Shown: positions 15,430 to 24,010, counted from the stretch's first letter. The stretch is 53,262 nt of DNA from Streptomyces sp. NBS 14/10 (GCF_002224125.1 NZ_NCSM01000012.1:1-53262), one strand, 5' to 3'. Notes: a model not told the origin generated them from the letters alone. Made by a program: numbers and translations.

Positions 15430-16359
15430 ATGAAAGGCGCCCTCGAACCCCCGGCCCCGGCCGAGACGGCCGCAGCGGCCCGCCCGAGCGCGGTCACCGC
15501 GAAGGACCTGGCCCGCGCCACCGCCACCCGGCGCAGCCGCAGCGCGAGCCTGAAACTCTGGGTCGGCGCCGTGTGCACCCTGCTGGTGGTGGTCCCCGTG
15601 GCCCTCGCCCAGCTGCTGCCGCTGGCCGGAGCCGACGACCAGGACCTCTCCGCGCGCCGGCTGCCGCCGCTGACCGACGGCCACCTCTTCGGCACCGACC
15701 AGCTCGGCCGTGACCTGCTCTCCCGGGTGCTGCACGGCGGCCAGGTGTCGCTGTCCATCGGCGTACTGGCGGTCGTCGTCTCCGGCCTCATCGGCATCGT
15801 CGCCGGCGCCGCGGCCGGATACTTCGGCCGCTGGGTCGACACGGTCGTCTCCCGGCTGCTCGAGGCCCAGATGTCGCTTCCGCTGCTGATGATGCTGCTG
15901 CTGGTCGTCGCCCTCTTCGGCCCCTCCGTCACCGTCATCACCTGCGTGATCGCCGTCGCCCAGTGGCCCGAAGTCGCCCGGCTCACCCGGTCGCTGGTCC
16001 TGGTCGAGCGGGAGAAGCCGTACGTGGCCGCCGCCCGGGTGCTCGGACTGCGCCAGGTCGCCATCCTGGCCCGCCACATCATCCCCAACATCGTCCGCCA
16101 GGCGTCCCTGGTCGTCCTCCTGCTGCTCGCCCAGGCGGTGCTGCTGGAGAGCGCGCTGAGCTACCTCGGCGCCGGACCCCAGCGGCCGTTCGCCACCTGG
16201 GGGCGGATCATCTCCGACGGCCAGGACTACATCACCACCTCCTGGTGGCTGGTGACCCTGCCGGGCCTGGTCATCGTGCTCCTGGTGGTCGGGGTCAACC
16301 TGCTGGGCGACGGTCTGCGCGACCGTACCCGCCGACGCGCCACGGAGGCCTCCTCATGA
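15430..16359 (+). CDS. Opp/Dpp-type ABC permease (C subunit)
   Basis: A 309-residue permease starting at ATG 15430, three bases after the preceding stop. A variable Ala/Pro-rich cytoplasmic N-terminus is followed by a first helix (LWVGAVCTLLVVVPVALAQLL), the motif HLFGTDQLGRDLLSRVLHGG, characteristic of OppC/DppC, and an EAA loop (AARVLGLRQVAILARHIIPN). Its stop overlaps the ATPase start by ATGA. Confidence 0.92.
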   Translation: MKGALEPPAPAETAAAARPSAVTAKDLARATATRRSRSASLKLWVGAVCTLLVVVPVALAQLLPLAGADDQDLSARRLPPLTDGHLFGTDQLGRDLLSRVLHGGQVSLSIGVLAVVVSGLIGIVAGAAAGYFGRWVDTVVSRLLEAQMSLPLLMMLLLVVALFGPSVTVITCVIAVAQWPEVARLTRSLVLVEREKPYVAAARVLGLRQVAILARHIIPNIVRQASLVVLLLLAQAVLLESALSYLGAGPQRPFATWGRIISDGQDYITTSWWLVTLPGLVIVLLVVGVNLLGDGLRDRTRRRATEASS

Positions 16360-17288
16360 GCGAGACCAGCGAGACCAGCGAGATCAGCGAGACCAGCGAG
16401 ACCAGCGAGATCAGCGAGACCAGCGGGGCCGGCGGGGCCGGCGAGACGGCCCCCCTGCTGGAGGTCGAGGACCTGCAGATCGAGCTGATCACCGACCGCG
16501 GCGTGGTCCGCGCCGTCGACGGCGTCGGCTTCACCATCGCCCCGGGCGAGACGGTCACGCTCATCGGCGAATCCGGCTCCGGCAAGTCCACCACCGCCAT
16601 GGGCCTGCTGCGGCTGCTGCCCGACGGTCTTGCCGTACTGTCCGGCACCGTACGTGTGCTCGGCTGCGACATCATCGCCGACCCCAAGGCGATACGGCGG
16701 ATCCGCGGCCGCGGCGTCTCCCTCATCCCGCAGGACCCGATGACGGCGCTCAGCCCCGTGCACACCATCGGCCACCAGCTGGGCGAGGCGCTGCGGCTGC
16801 GCCACCCCGAACTGTCCAAGGCCGAGGCGCGCACCCGAGGCATCGAACTCCTCGGCCGGGTGCGCATTCCGCACCCCGAGACCCGCTGGGGCGCCTATCC
16901 GCACCAGTTCTCCGGCGGCATGCTGCAACGTGTCCTCATCGCCATCGCCCTGGCCGCCGAGCCGAAGCTGCTGGTCGCCGACGAACCGACCTCGGCCCTG
17001 GACGTCACCGTCCAGGCCGGCGTCCTGGACCTGCTCATGGAGTTGCAGGAGCGCACCGGCATCGGCATCCTGATGATCACCCACGACCTGGGCGTGGCCC
17101 GGCTGGTGTCCGACCGGATCCACGTCATGCGCGACGGCCGGTTCGTGGAGTCCGGCCCCGTCGAGCGGATCGTCGACCAACCCGCCGAGCCGTACACCCG
17201 CGGCCTGCTCGCCGCCGTCCCCACCCTGGGCCCCTGGGACGAGAACACTCCCCAGGCCCCCGCCGCCGCACACCGGGAGGCGCTGTGA
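16356..17288 (+). CDS. Oligopeptide-type ABC importer ATPase (D subunit) with SET-repeat N-terminus
   Basis: A 310-residue ATPase: Walker A GESGSGKST, Q-loop LIPQDPMTALSP, signature FSGGMLQRV, Walker B LLVADEPTSALD and H-loop MITHDLG, plus the C-terminal oligopeptide-transporter tail (AEPYTRGLLAAVPTLG). Before the ATPase fold lie about 30 residues made of seven Ser-Glu-Thr/Ile triplets from a 9-bp repeat. The start is ATG 16356, overlapping the permease stop; the next gene overlaps by GTGA. The repeat is absent from usual family members and may vary in length between strains. Confidence 0.92.
   Translation: MSETSETSEISETSETSEISETSGAGGAGETAPLLEVEDLQIELITDRGVVRAVDGVGFTIAPGETVTLIGESGSGKSTTAMGLLRLLPDGLAVLSGTVRVLGCDIIADPKAIRRIRGRGVSLIPQDPMTALSPVHTIGHQLGEALRLRHPELSKAEARTRGIELLGRVRIPHPETRWGAYPHQFSGGMLQRVLIAIALAAEPKLLVADEPTSALDVTVQAGVLDLLMELQERTGIGILMITHDLGVARLVSDRIHVMRDGRFVESGPVERIVDQPAEPYTRGLLAAVPTLGPWDENTPQAPAAAHREAL
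16359..16421. repeat. 9-bp tandem repeat coding Ser-Glu-Thr/Ile
   Basis: Seven units of AGCGAGACC/AGCGAGATC directly after the start codon, arranged as SET SET SEI SET SET SEI SET, giving a 27-bp higher-order period. Unit loss or gain would not shift the frame. Confidence 0.95.
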
Positions 17289-18127
17289 CCACACCCCTGC
17301 TGGCCGTCGAGGACCTTGTCGTCGAATACCCCGTCCACGGGGGGAAGTTCCGCGCCGTGGACGGGGTCGGCTTCACCGTCGAACGCGGCGGATCGCTCGC
17401 CATCGTCGGCGAGTCCGGCTGCGGCAAGTCCACCATCGCCCGCTCCCTCGTCCGGCTGCTGCGCCCCACCGAGGGCCGCATCCTGCTCGACGGCACCGAT
17501 ATCGCCACCCTCCCGGAGCGGCGGCTGCGCCCGCTGCGCCGCCGGGTGCAGATGGTCTTCCAGGACCCGTACGGCTCCCTGGACCCCCATCTGACCGCCG
17601 AGGAGACCGTGGCCGAGCCGCTGCGGCTGGCCGGAGTCACCTCCAAGGCCGAGCGCGCCCGCCGGGCCGCGGAGCTGATCGACCAGGTCGGGCTGCCCTC
17701 CAGCGCGCTCCACCGGCGCCCCGGCGAGTTCTCCGGAGGGCAGCGGCAGCGCATCGGCATCGCCCGCGCCCTGGCCAGCGACCCCGAACTGCTGGTGTGC
17801 GACGAGGCCACCTCCGCGCTCGACGTCTCCGTCCAGGCGCAGGTGCTCAGGCTGCTGCGCGATCTGCAGGCCGAGCGGCAGCTCGCCTACATCGTCATCT
17901 CCCACAACCTCGGGGTGGTCCGCGAGATCAGCTCCGAGGTCATGGTGATGCGCGGTGGACGGGTCGTGGAGTCCGGCTCCACGGAGACGGTCCTCGCCGC
18001 GCCCGCCGAGCCGTACACCAGGGCGCTGCGTCGCGCCGCCCTCGACCCGACGACGATGCGGGGGCGCAAACCGCGCGCCCTGGTCTCCGCGATCGTCACC
18101 GCGTCGGAGGCCGCCACTCCGTCCTGA
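17285..18127 (+). CDS. Oligopeptide-type ABC importer ATPase (F subunit)
   Basis: A 280-residue ATPase starting at GTG 17285, overlapping the previous stop by four bases. Motifs: Walker A GESGCGKST, Q-loop MVFQDPYGSLDP, signature FSGGQRQRIG, Walker B LLVCDEATSALD, H-loop VISHNLG. It is shorter than many OppF proteins because the C-terminal oligopeptide tail is trimmed. It completes a five-part importer (binding protein, two permeases, two ATPases). Confidence 0.92.
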   Translation: MTTPLLAVEDLVVEYPVHGGKFRAVDGVGFTVERGGSLAIVGESGCGKSTIARSLVRLLRPTEGRILLDGTDIATLPERRLRPLRRRVQMVFQDPYGSLDPHLTAEETVAEPLRLAGVTSKAERARRAAELIDQVGLPSSALHRRPGEFSGGQRQRIGIARALASDPELLVCDEATSALDVSVQAQVLRLLRDLQAERQLAYIVISHNLGVVREISSEVMVMRGGRVVESGSTETVLAAPAEPYTRALRRAALDPTTMRGRKPRALVSAIVTASEAATPS

Positions 18128-18208
18128 CTCATCGTCCCGTTACGCCCATCACACCCCGGCGCGCCAGGTCAGGCGCGCCGGGGCGCAGGCCGAAGGAGCC
18201 ACCCCCTG

Positions 18209-19219
18209 ATGACCCACCCCGACACCCCCTCCCGGACCTCGCCCGGCGCGGTGGAGCTGCCCGGCGTACCGGTGCCGCTCTCGCGCCTGGTGCTGGGCAC
18301 CATGACCTTCGGCGACACGGTCGACCGGGCCGGTGCCGCCGCGATGCTGGACGCGGCGCTCGACGCCGGGGTGACCGGTGTGGACACCGCCAACGCGTAT
18401 GCCGGCGGGGTCACCGAGACGATCCTGGCCGAGCTGCTGCCCGGCCGCCGGGACCGGATCGTACTGGCCACCAAGGCCGGGATGCCGCACCCCGACCACG
18501 GCGACCACTCCCCGCTGTCCGCGCGCGGGCTGCGGGCGGCTCTCGAAGGCAGCCTCCGGCGTCTGAACACCGACCATGTCGACCTCTTCTATCTGCACCA
18601 GCCCGACCGGTCGGCCCCGCTCGAGGAGACGCTGGGCACCGTCGCCGAGTTCGTCGCCGAGGGCAAGGTCCTGGCGCTGGGCGTATCCAACTACGCGGCC
18701 TGGCAGATCGCCGAGGTCGGCCACACCGCGGAGCGGGTGGGCGCGCCGCGGCCGGTGGTCGCCCAGCAGCTGTACAACCTGCTGGCCCGGCGGGTGGAGG
18801 AGGAGTACCTGGAGTACGCGGCCACCAGCGGGGTGCGCACCATGGTCTACAACCCGCTCGGTGGCGGGCTGCTGACGGGGCGCCATGTCTTCGCGGAGAC
18901 GCCCGAGTCGGGGCGGTTCGGCGACTCCCGGCTGGCCGAGATGTACCGGCAGCGCTACTGGGACCCCCGGCTCTTCGAGGCCGTCCAGGACCTGGCCCGG
19001 ATCGCCGAGGGCGCGGACCTCGGGCTCGTCGAGCTGTCGCTGCGGTGGCTGCTCGGCCGGGACGGGGTGGACGCGCTGCTGCTCGGCGGCTCGCGCGTCG
19101 AGCATCTGCTGGCCAATGTGGCGGCCGCGCAGGCGGGTCCGCTGCCGGCCGATGTGGTCGCGGCCTGCGACGAGGTCGGGGCCCGGCTGCGTGGGCCGAT
19201 GCCGGCCTATAACCGCTGA
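18209..19219 (+). CDS. Aldo/keto reductase
   Basis: A 336-residue NADPH-dependent (beta/alpha)8-barrel oxidoreductase. The catalytic tetrad is visible: Asp in DTANAY, Tyr in AYAGG, Lys in LATKAG and His in YLHQPD. Start at ATG 18209, with AAGGAG upstream. It is 81 bp downstream of the importer ATPases on the same strand and likely belongs to the same transcript. In this context it could reduce or oxidise a sugar or acid-sugar intermediate on the way to the kinase; the direction and substrate are not deducible. Confidence 0.88.
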   Translation: MTHPDTPSRTSPGAVELPGVPVPLSRLVLGTMTFGDTVDRAGAAAMLDAALDAGVTGVDTANAYAGGVTETILAELLPGRRDRIVLATKAGMPHPDHGDHSPLSARGLRAALEGSLRRLNTDHVDLFYLHQPDRSAPLEETLGTVAEFVAEGKVLALGVSNYAAWQIAEVGHTAERVGAPRPVVAQQLYNLLARRVEEEYLEYAATSGVRTMVYNPLGGGLLTGRHVFAETPESGRFGDSRLAEMYRQRYWDPRLFEAVQDLARIAEGADLGLVELSLRWLLGRDGVDALLLGGSRVEHLLANVAAAQAGPLPADVVAACDEVGARLRGPMPAYNR

Positions 19220-19281
19220 CTTCCCTCCCCAGCACCACTGTCACCTGACACTCACCCCGCACCATCGAAGGAGCCCGCGGC

Positions 19282-20526
19282 ATGACCGCCGACCACGACA
19301 CCACCCCTGCGCAGGCCGCCGAGGAGCTGCGGACCGACGGGCGGGTGCGCGAGCGCCCGGACGACCCGGCGCGCGTCGAGGCGTTCCTGCCGGCCCCCGC
19401 CGTGCAGAACCACGCCGCAAACCTGGCCGTCCTGCCCGGGGGCGACCTCGGATGCGTGTGGTTCGGCGGTACGCAGGAGGGCGTAGCCGACATCTGCGTA
19501 TGGTTCTCCCGGCTCGCCCCGGGCGCGGACACCTGGACCGATCCGGTGCGGCTCTCCGACGACCTGACGCGCTCGGAGCAGAACCCCGTGCTCTGCTCCG
19601 CGCCGACCGGCGAGCTGTGGCTGCTGCACACCGCCCAGCAGGCGGGCAACCAGGACACCGCCGAGGTGCGGCTGCGGACCTCGGCTGACGGGGGCGCCAC
19701 CTGGGGGCCGACGCGCACGCTGTTCCCGGCCACCGCGACGGGCGGTGTCTTCGTACGTCAGCCCCCGGTCGTCCTGGACGACGGCCGGTGGCTGCTGCCG
19801 GTGTTCCACTGCGTGGCCACCCCGGGCATCCCGTGGGTGGGGGACCACGACACCAGCGCGGTGATGATCAGCGACGACCAGGGGCGGACCTGGCGGGAGC
19901 GGCCGGTGCCCGGGTCCACCGGATGTGTGCATATGAACATCCACCCGCTGCCCGACGGCACTCTCCTCGCCCTCTTCCGCAGCCGGTGGGCGGACGCCAT
20001 CTACCGTTCGCACTCCCGCGACGGCGGCGAGACCTGGAGCGAGCCGGTGGCGACGGAGCTGCCCAACAACAACTCCTCCATCCAGTACGTCCCGCTCGCC
20101 GACGGACGGCTCGCGCTGGTCTACAACCACAGCAGCGCCGCGGACGCCACCGCGCGCCGGGTCTCGCTCTACGACGAGATCGACGACGACGGCCAGGCGG
20201 GCGAGTCCCCGGCCGCCGCCGCCACCGCCGCCACCGCCGCGCCCGAGCCGGCCGAGGGCGGCAAGACCGCGTTCTGGGGCGCGCCACGCGCCCCGATGAC
20301 GCTCGCCCTGTCGTCCGACGGCGGCCACAGCTGGCCGCACCGCAGGGACCTCGACACCGGTGACGGACACTGTCTGACCAACAACTCGCGGGACCGCCTC
20401 AACCGCGAGCTGTCCTATCCCTCCGTGACACAGACGCCGGACGGCGCGGTGCACATCGCGTACACCTACCACCGCCGGGCCATCAAGTACGTACGGGTGG
20501 CGCCGGATTGGGCGGCCGATGTCTGA
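19282..20526 (+). CDS. Cytoplasmic sialidase-fold (BNR/Asp-box) six-bladed propeller enzyme
   Basis: A 414-residue protein of the 'predicted neuraminidase' group (BNR repeat family). Four Asp-box motifs are visible: TSADGGATW, SDDQGRTW, SRDGGETW and SSDGGHSW. There is no signal peptide, so it should act in the cytoplasm, unlike classical secreted sialidases. An Ala-rich insertion lies near residues 313-325. I see no convincing arginine triad for sialic acid, so the activity may be another glycosidase or lyase. It sits between the aldo/keto reductase and the SDR, overlapping the SDR by 8 bp, which ties it to the acid-sugar island. Confidence 0.82.
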   Translation: MTADHDTTPAQAAEELRTDGRVRERPDDPARVEAFLPAPAVQNHAANLAVLPGGDLGCVWFGGTQEGVADICVWFSRLAPGADTWTDPVRLSDDLTRSEQNPVLCSAPTGELWLLHTAQQAGNQDTAEVRLRTSADGGATWGPTRTLFPATATGGVFVRQPPVVLDDGRWLLPVFHCVATPGIPWVGDHDTSAVMISDDQGRTWRERPVPGSTGCVHMNIHPLPDGTLLALFRSRWADAIYRSHSRDGGETWSEPVATELPNNNSSIQYVPLADGRLALVYNHSSAADATARRVSLYDEIDDDGQAGESPAAAATAATAAPEPAEGGKTAFWGAPRAPMTLALSSDGGHSWPHRRDLDTGDGHCLTNNSRDRLNRELSYPSVTQTPDGAVHIAYTYHRRAIKYVRVAPDWAADV

Positions 20527-21199
20527 GCCACGCCACGCGGTGGTCACCGGCGCCAGCTCCGGTATCGGCGCCGCCATCGCCGCCCGGTTGCTGGACGAGG
20601 GGTGGCGGATCACCGGGATCAGCCGTACGGAGCCGGTGTCCGCCGAGCGGATGCGCTGGCTGCCGGTCGATCTGGGGCGGCCGGAGGCGGTGCGGGACGC
20701 GCTCGCCCCGGTGGCCGGGGTGGACGCGATCGTGCACGCGGCGGGTGTTCAGCGCTCCGCCCGGCTCGGTGGGCTTTCGGCGGCCGACGGCGAGCTCATG
20801 TGGCGGGTCCATGTGCGGGCGGCCGAGGTCCTGGTCGACGCCTTGGCGGACCGGATCGCGGACGGGGGACGGGTGGTGCTCGTGGGCAGCCGCACCATGA
20901 CCGGTGTGCCGGGCAAGAGCCAGTACGCGGCCACCAAGGCGGCGCTTGCGGCCATGGCCCGGTCCTGGGCCGCGGAGTTGGCGCCGCGCGCGATCACCGT
21001 GAACGTGGTGGCCCCCGGCCCCACGGACACCCCGATGCTGCGGGACCCCGGCCGCAGCGCGACCCCTCCGGTCGTGCCGCCGCTGGGCAGGCTCGTACGG
21101 CCCGCGGAGGTGGCCGGGCTGACGTCGTTTCTGCTCGGCCCGGAGGGCGGCTCGACCACCGGTCAGACGCTGGTGATGTGCGGGGGCGCGTCGCTGTAA
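20519..21199 (+). CDS. SDR-family oxidoreductase
   Basis: A 226-residue classical short-chain dehydrogenase/reductase. The cofactor motif is TGASSGIGAAIA, the strand motif IVHAAG replaces NNAG, and the catalytic residues are Ser in VGSRT and Tyr/Lys in YAATK. The start ATG at 20519 overlaps the stop of the propeller gene by 8 bp, which indicates translational coupling. As last gene of the arm, it probably oxidises the sugar released by the propeller enzyme, for example to an aldonate or keto-acid, but this is inference. Confidence 0.9.
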   Translation: MSEPRHAVVTGASSGIGAAIAARLLDEGWRITGISRTEPVSAERMRWLPVDLGRPEAVRDALAPVAGVDAIVHAAGVQRSARLGGLSAADGELMWRVHVRAAEVLVDALADRIADGGRVVLVGSRTMTGVPGKSQYAATKAALAAMARSWAAELAPRAITVNVVAPGPTDTPMLRDPGRSATPPVVPPLGRLVRPAEVAGLTSFLLGPEGGSTTGQTLVMCGGASL

Positions 21200-21336
21200 C
21201 CCCTCGGGGGAGCGTTCCCCGTGCACGGCGTTAGTCATGACCCTGTCACGAAACCTCTCCTTGCCGTTCACCTTTGGGAGATCGGCTCTCTGACACGCTT
21301 TCGGCGATCGAACGTGAATCGGGGAGAGGACCGCCT

Positions 21337-22152
21337 GTGCACATCACCCGTGTGACCCGCTGGAAATCCCTGGCCCTGCTGGTCTGCGCGGTGGCTGTGA
21401 CCGCCACCGTGCAGACCCCCGCCACCGCCGTCACCACCTTCGCCGACTCGACGCGGGCAGCCGGCTACGACGACACGTACTACAAGGACGCGATCGGCAA
21501 GACGGGGCAACCGCTCAAGGACGCCCTGCACAAAATCATCAGCACCAACAGCAAGCTGACGTACAGCCAGGTGTGGGACGCCCTCAAGAACACCGACGAG
21601 GACCCCCGCAACTCCGCCAACGTGATCCTGCTCTACACCGGCCGCTCGCAGAGCAAGAGTTCCAACGGCGGCAATGCCAACGACTGGAACCGGGAACACG
21701 TCTGGGCCAAGTCACACGGCGACCTCGGCACCGCGACCGGTCCGGGCACCGATCTGCACCATCTGCGCCCCGAGGACGTGTCGGTCAACAGCACGCGTGG
21801 CAACAAGGACTTCGACGAGGGCGGTTCCCAGGTGTCCGAGGCACCCGGCAACTACACCGACTCCGACTCCTTCGAGCCCCGCGACGCCGTCAAGGGCGAT
21901 GTGGCCCGCATGATCTTCTACATGGCGGTGCGCTACGAGGGCGGCGACGGCTTCGCCGACCTCGAGGTCAACGACAAGGCGGGCAACGGCAGTCAGCCGT
22001 ATCTGGGGCGGCTGTCCGTGCTGCGCAAGTGGAGTGCCGAGGACCCGCCGGACGCCTTTGAGCAGCGGCGCAACCAGGTGATATACGACGACTACCAGCA
22101 CAACCGCAACCCGTTCGTCGACCACCCCGAGTGGGTCGACGAGATCTGGTAG
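21337..22152 (+). CDS. Secreted endonuclease I-family (HNH/beta-beta-alpha-metal) nuclease
   Basis: A 271-residue exported nuclease. Start at GTG 21337, with GGGGAGAGGA upstream; a Sec signal peptide follows (WKSLALLVCAVAVTATVQ, cleavage near TPATA). The active-site motif is NREHVWAKSHG with the second motif DLHHLRPED, as in periplasmic or extracellular endonuclease I/NucM enzymes. The insert SSNGGNANDW precedes the motif. It likely digests extracellular DNA for nutrients. It is monocistronic and convergent with the TetR gene. Confidence 0.88.
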   Translation: MHITRVTRWKSLALLVCAVAVTATVQTPATAVTTFADSTRAAGYDDTYYKDAIGKTGQPLKDALHKIISTNSKLTYSQVWDALKNTDEDPRNSANVILLYTGRSQSKSSNGGNANDWNREHVWAKSHGDLGTATGPGTDLHHLRPEDVSVNSTRGNKDFDEGGSQVSEAPGNYTDSDSFEPRDAVKGDVARMIFYMAVRYEGGDGFADLEVNDKAGNGSQPYLGRLSVLRKWSAEDPPDAFEQRRNQVIYDDYQHNRNPFVDHPEWVDEIW

Positions 22153-22211
22153 CCACGCGCCTTCAGATCCGCTCTCGGACCCGCCCTCAAGCCTGTTCGG
22201 CAGCCCCGTAC

Positions 22212-22856
22212 TCAGCCCTGCCGGGCCATCGGGAACAGCTCCGCGGCGATGGGGCGGGTCTGGAGCGAGGGCAGCAGCAGCGCCCATAGATCGGCCAGAT
22301 GGTCCTCGATGGACCGGCGCCGGTCCAGGGCCTCGGAGACGGTGTGCACGCCGAAGAAGGCGCAGACGACGGTCCGGGCGGCGCGCTCGGGGTCGATATG
22401 CGGGGCGAGGTCGCCCTCGGTGTGCGCTCGCTCCAGCATCTCGGTCACGGCGTCGATCCAGCCGACGAACGGCGGCGGGAGCGGCGCCGCGATCAGGGTG
22501 CGCTCCGTCCACAGCCGCGCCCCCGCCCGTACGACGATGTCGTCGCGGAAGGCGCGGGCCACCGCGAAGCTCAGCCGCACCAGCCGCTCCAGGGCCGGGG
22601 TGCCGGTGCCGGTGGTGGCGTCGGAGGCGGTGTTGGCGTACTGCTCGATCAGCGGTGGCCAGGTGGCGAAGTGTCCCTCGACGACGGCGAGCGCGAGTTT
22701 CTCCTTGCTCGCGTAGTGGAAGTAGATGGCGCCGCTGGTGTGGCCGGACCGGGTGGCGATATCGCTGATGCTGGTGCCGGCGTAGCCCCGTTCGTCGAAG
22801 AGGGAAGCCGCCGCTTCCAGGAGGGTTCGGCGTGTCTGCTCGGCCCGCTCTTGCAC
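22212..22856 (-). CDS. TetR-family gamma-butyrolactone receptor (ScbR/ArpA-like)
   Basis: A 214-residue TetR regulator. The N-terminal HTH is SISDIATRSGHTSGAIYFHYASKEKL, highly typical of ScbR/ArpA receptors, and the C-terminal ligand domain contains the conserved tryptophan region VRAGARLWTER. Start at GTG 22856 (QERAEQTRRTLLEAAASLF). Receptors of this class repress target promoters until bound by a butyrolactone. The divergent neighbour is an AfsA homologue, the standard synthase-receptor pair, so I expect it to control the shared intergenic region and itself. Confidence 0.9.
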   Translation of the reverse strand: MQERAEQTRRTLLEAAASLFDERGYAGTSISDIATRSGHTSGAIYFHYASKEKLALAVVEGHFATWPPLIEQYANTASDATTGTGTPALERLVRLSFAVARAFRDDIVVRAGARLWTERTLIAAPLPPPFVGWIDAVTEMLERAHTEGDLAPHIDPERAARTVVCAFFGVHTVSEALDRRRSIEDHLADLWALLLPSLQTRPIAAELFPMARQG

Positions 22857-22967
22857 GTGGTGTCCGTCCTCGTTCCGTCGCGTGCGGTGCGTTGTCGGGG
22901 TGAACTTAGCGGACTTGTCGCATGTCATGGAGGTGAAGACCCACAGGTCCACCATTACTAGTATTTT
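22857..22967. promoter_or_regulatory. Divergent promoter region of the butyrolactone pair
   Basis: A 111-bp region between receptor and AfsA-like starts. An AT-rich core includes the palindrome TACTAGTA (22956-22963) overlapping a -10-like TAGTAT (22959-22964), only four bases from the afsA ATG. There is no Shine-Dalgarno sequence before that ATG, so the mRNA may be leaderless. A receptor operator is expected here, but I could not assign one with confidence. Confidence 0.5.
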
Positions 22968-23903
22968 ATGGCGATCATTGGTGAGGCGTGTGGCGTCCCG
23001 GAGCCGTGGGAGCTCGTGGCGCGGCGGCTGAGCTGGTCCCGCACCGTGGCGCGCGAGGCGGTGCACCGCGCCTCGGTGGCCGAAGTGCTGCTCACCGACG
23101 TCCGCGCGCTGGGCGGCGACCGGTTCGTGGCCGCGGTGCAGTGGCCACGCTCCCATCCCACGTTTCCGCATGGCCCGGACGGCCGCCACCACCCCCTGAT
23201 GGTCGCCGAAACCCTGCGCCAGCTGGGCATCTATCTGCCGTCCCGGCACTTCGCCACCCCCGCGGGGGCGCACTTCGTGATCCGGGACCTGTCCTTCACG
23301 CTCGATCCGGCCGCCGAGCCGCGGGCCGAACACGGGGCCACGGAGGTGGTGTGCCGCGCCGCGGTGACCGATGTGCGCACCACGCCCTGCGGCCGGTTCG
23401 TCGCCGGGCTGCGGCTCGACATCGGGCTTCTCGTGGACGGGACGCCCTTCGCGCGGGCCGGTGGCACCGCGCGCTTCCTGGACGCACCGGCGTATGAGAC
23501 GGCCCGTCGCGCCGCGTCGGAGGCGACCGCGCCGCCGCGGGCCGGTGTTCTCGCCCGGCCCTCGCCGCGGTCAGTGGCGGTGCCGGCGGCGCGCGATGTC
23601 CTGGTGGTGCGGGAGGCGGGCGTTCTGCGCCTGGACCCGGTGGATCTGCGCCACCCCTTCTTCTTCGACCACTGGAGCGACCATGTGCCGGGCCTGGTGC
23701 TGCTGGAAGCCGCCCGCCAGGCCGCGGCGTTGGCGACGGAGGGTGTTCACACCCGCCCCGTCGGCTGCCGGCTCCGCGCCCTGCGGTTCACCGAATTCGC
23801 CCCGCCCGCCCGGGTGGAGTGCGTCCCGCACGGCAGGAACTGTGTCTTCCGGCTGAGGCAGGCGGGGGAGTGGACCGTGGTCGGCGTACTTCAGTACCCC
23901 TGA
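22968..23903 (+). CDS. AfsA/ScbA-family gamma-butyrolactone biosynthesis protein
   Basis: A 311-residue protein with two AfsA repeats (hotdog-like). The first holds HRASVAEVLLTDV and SHPTFPHG...HHPLMVAETLRQ; the second holds HPFFFDHWSDHVPGLVLLEAARQAA. AfsA enzymes join dihydroxyacetone phosphate with a beta-ketoacyl-ACP, committing to butyrolactone autoinducers. Start at ATG 22968 without a ribosome-binding site. It is divergent from the receptor and followed, after a 368-bp gap, by a HAD phosphatase gene on the same strand. Confidence 0.92.
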   Translation: MAIIGEACGVPEPWELVARRLSWSRTVAREAVHRASVAEVLLTDVRALGGDRFVAAVQWPRSHPTFPHGPDGRHHPLMVAETLRQLGIYLPSRHFATPAGAHFVIRDLSFTLDPAAEPRAEHGATEVVCRAAVTDVRTTPCGRFVAGLRLDIGLLVDGTPFARAGGTARFLDAPAYETARRAASEATAPPRAGVLARPSPRSVAVPAARDVLVVREAGVLRLDPVDLRHPFFFDHWSDHVPGLVLLEAARQAAALATEGVHTRPVGCRLRALRFTEFAPPARVECVPHGRNCVFRLRQAGEWTVVGVLQYP

Positions 23904-23920
23904 GTGACGAACGAGGCGAC

Positions 23921-24010
23921 AAGCAAAACTCTGCCGAGCACAACGCAGTCGAGCACAACGCCGTCGAGCAAAACGTCGACGAGCACAAGCGCGACGAACA
24001 AAACGCCGAC
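23921..24010. repeat. 15-bp tandem array downstream of afsA-like gene
   Basis: Units near GAGCACAACGCCGTC start at 23936, 23951, 23966, 23981 and 23996, with a decayed unit at 23921. Read in any frame they give pentapeptide periodicity (for example EHNAV). The array begins about 17 bp after the AfsA stop codon. Confidence 0.88.
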
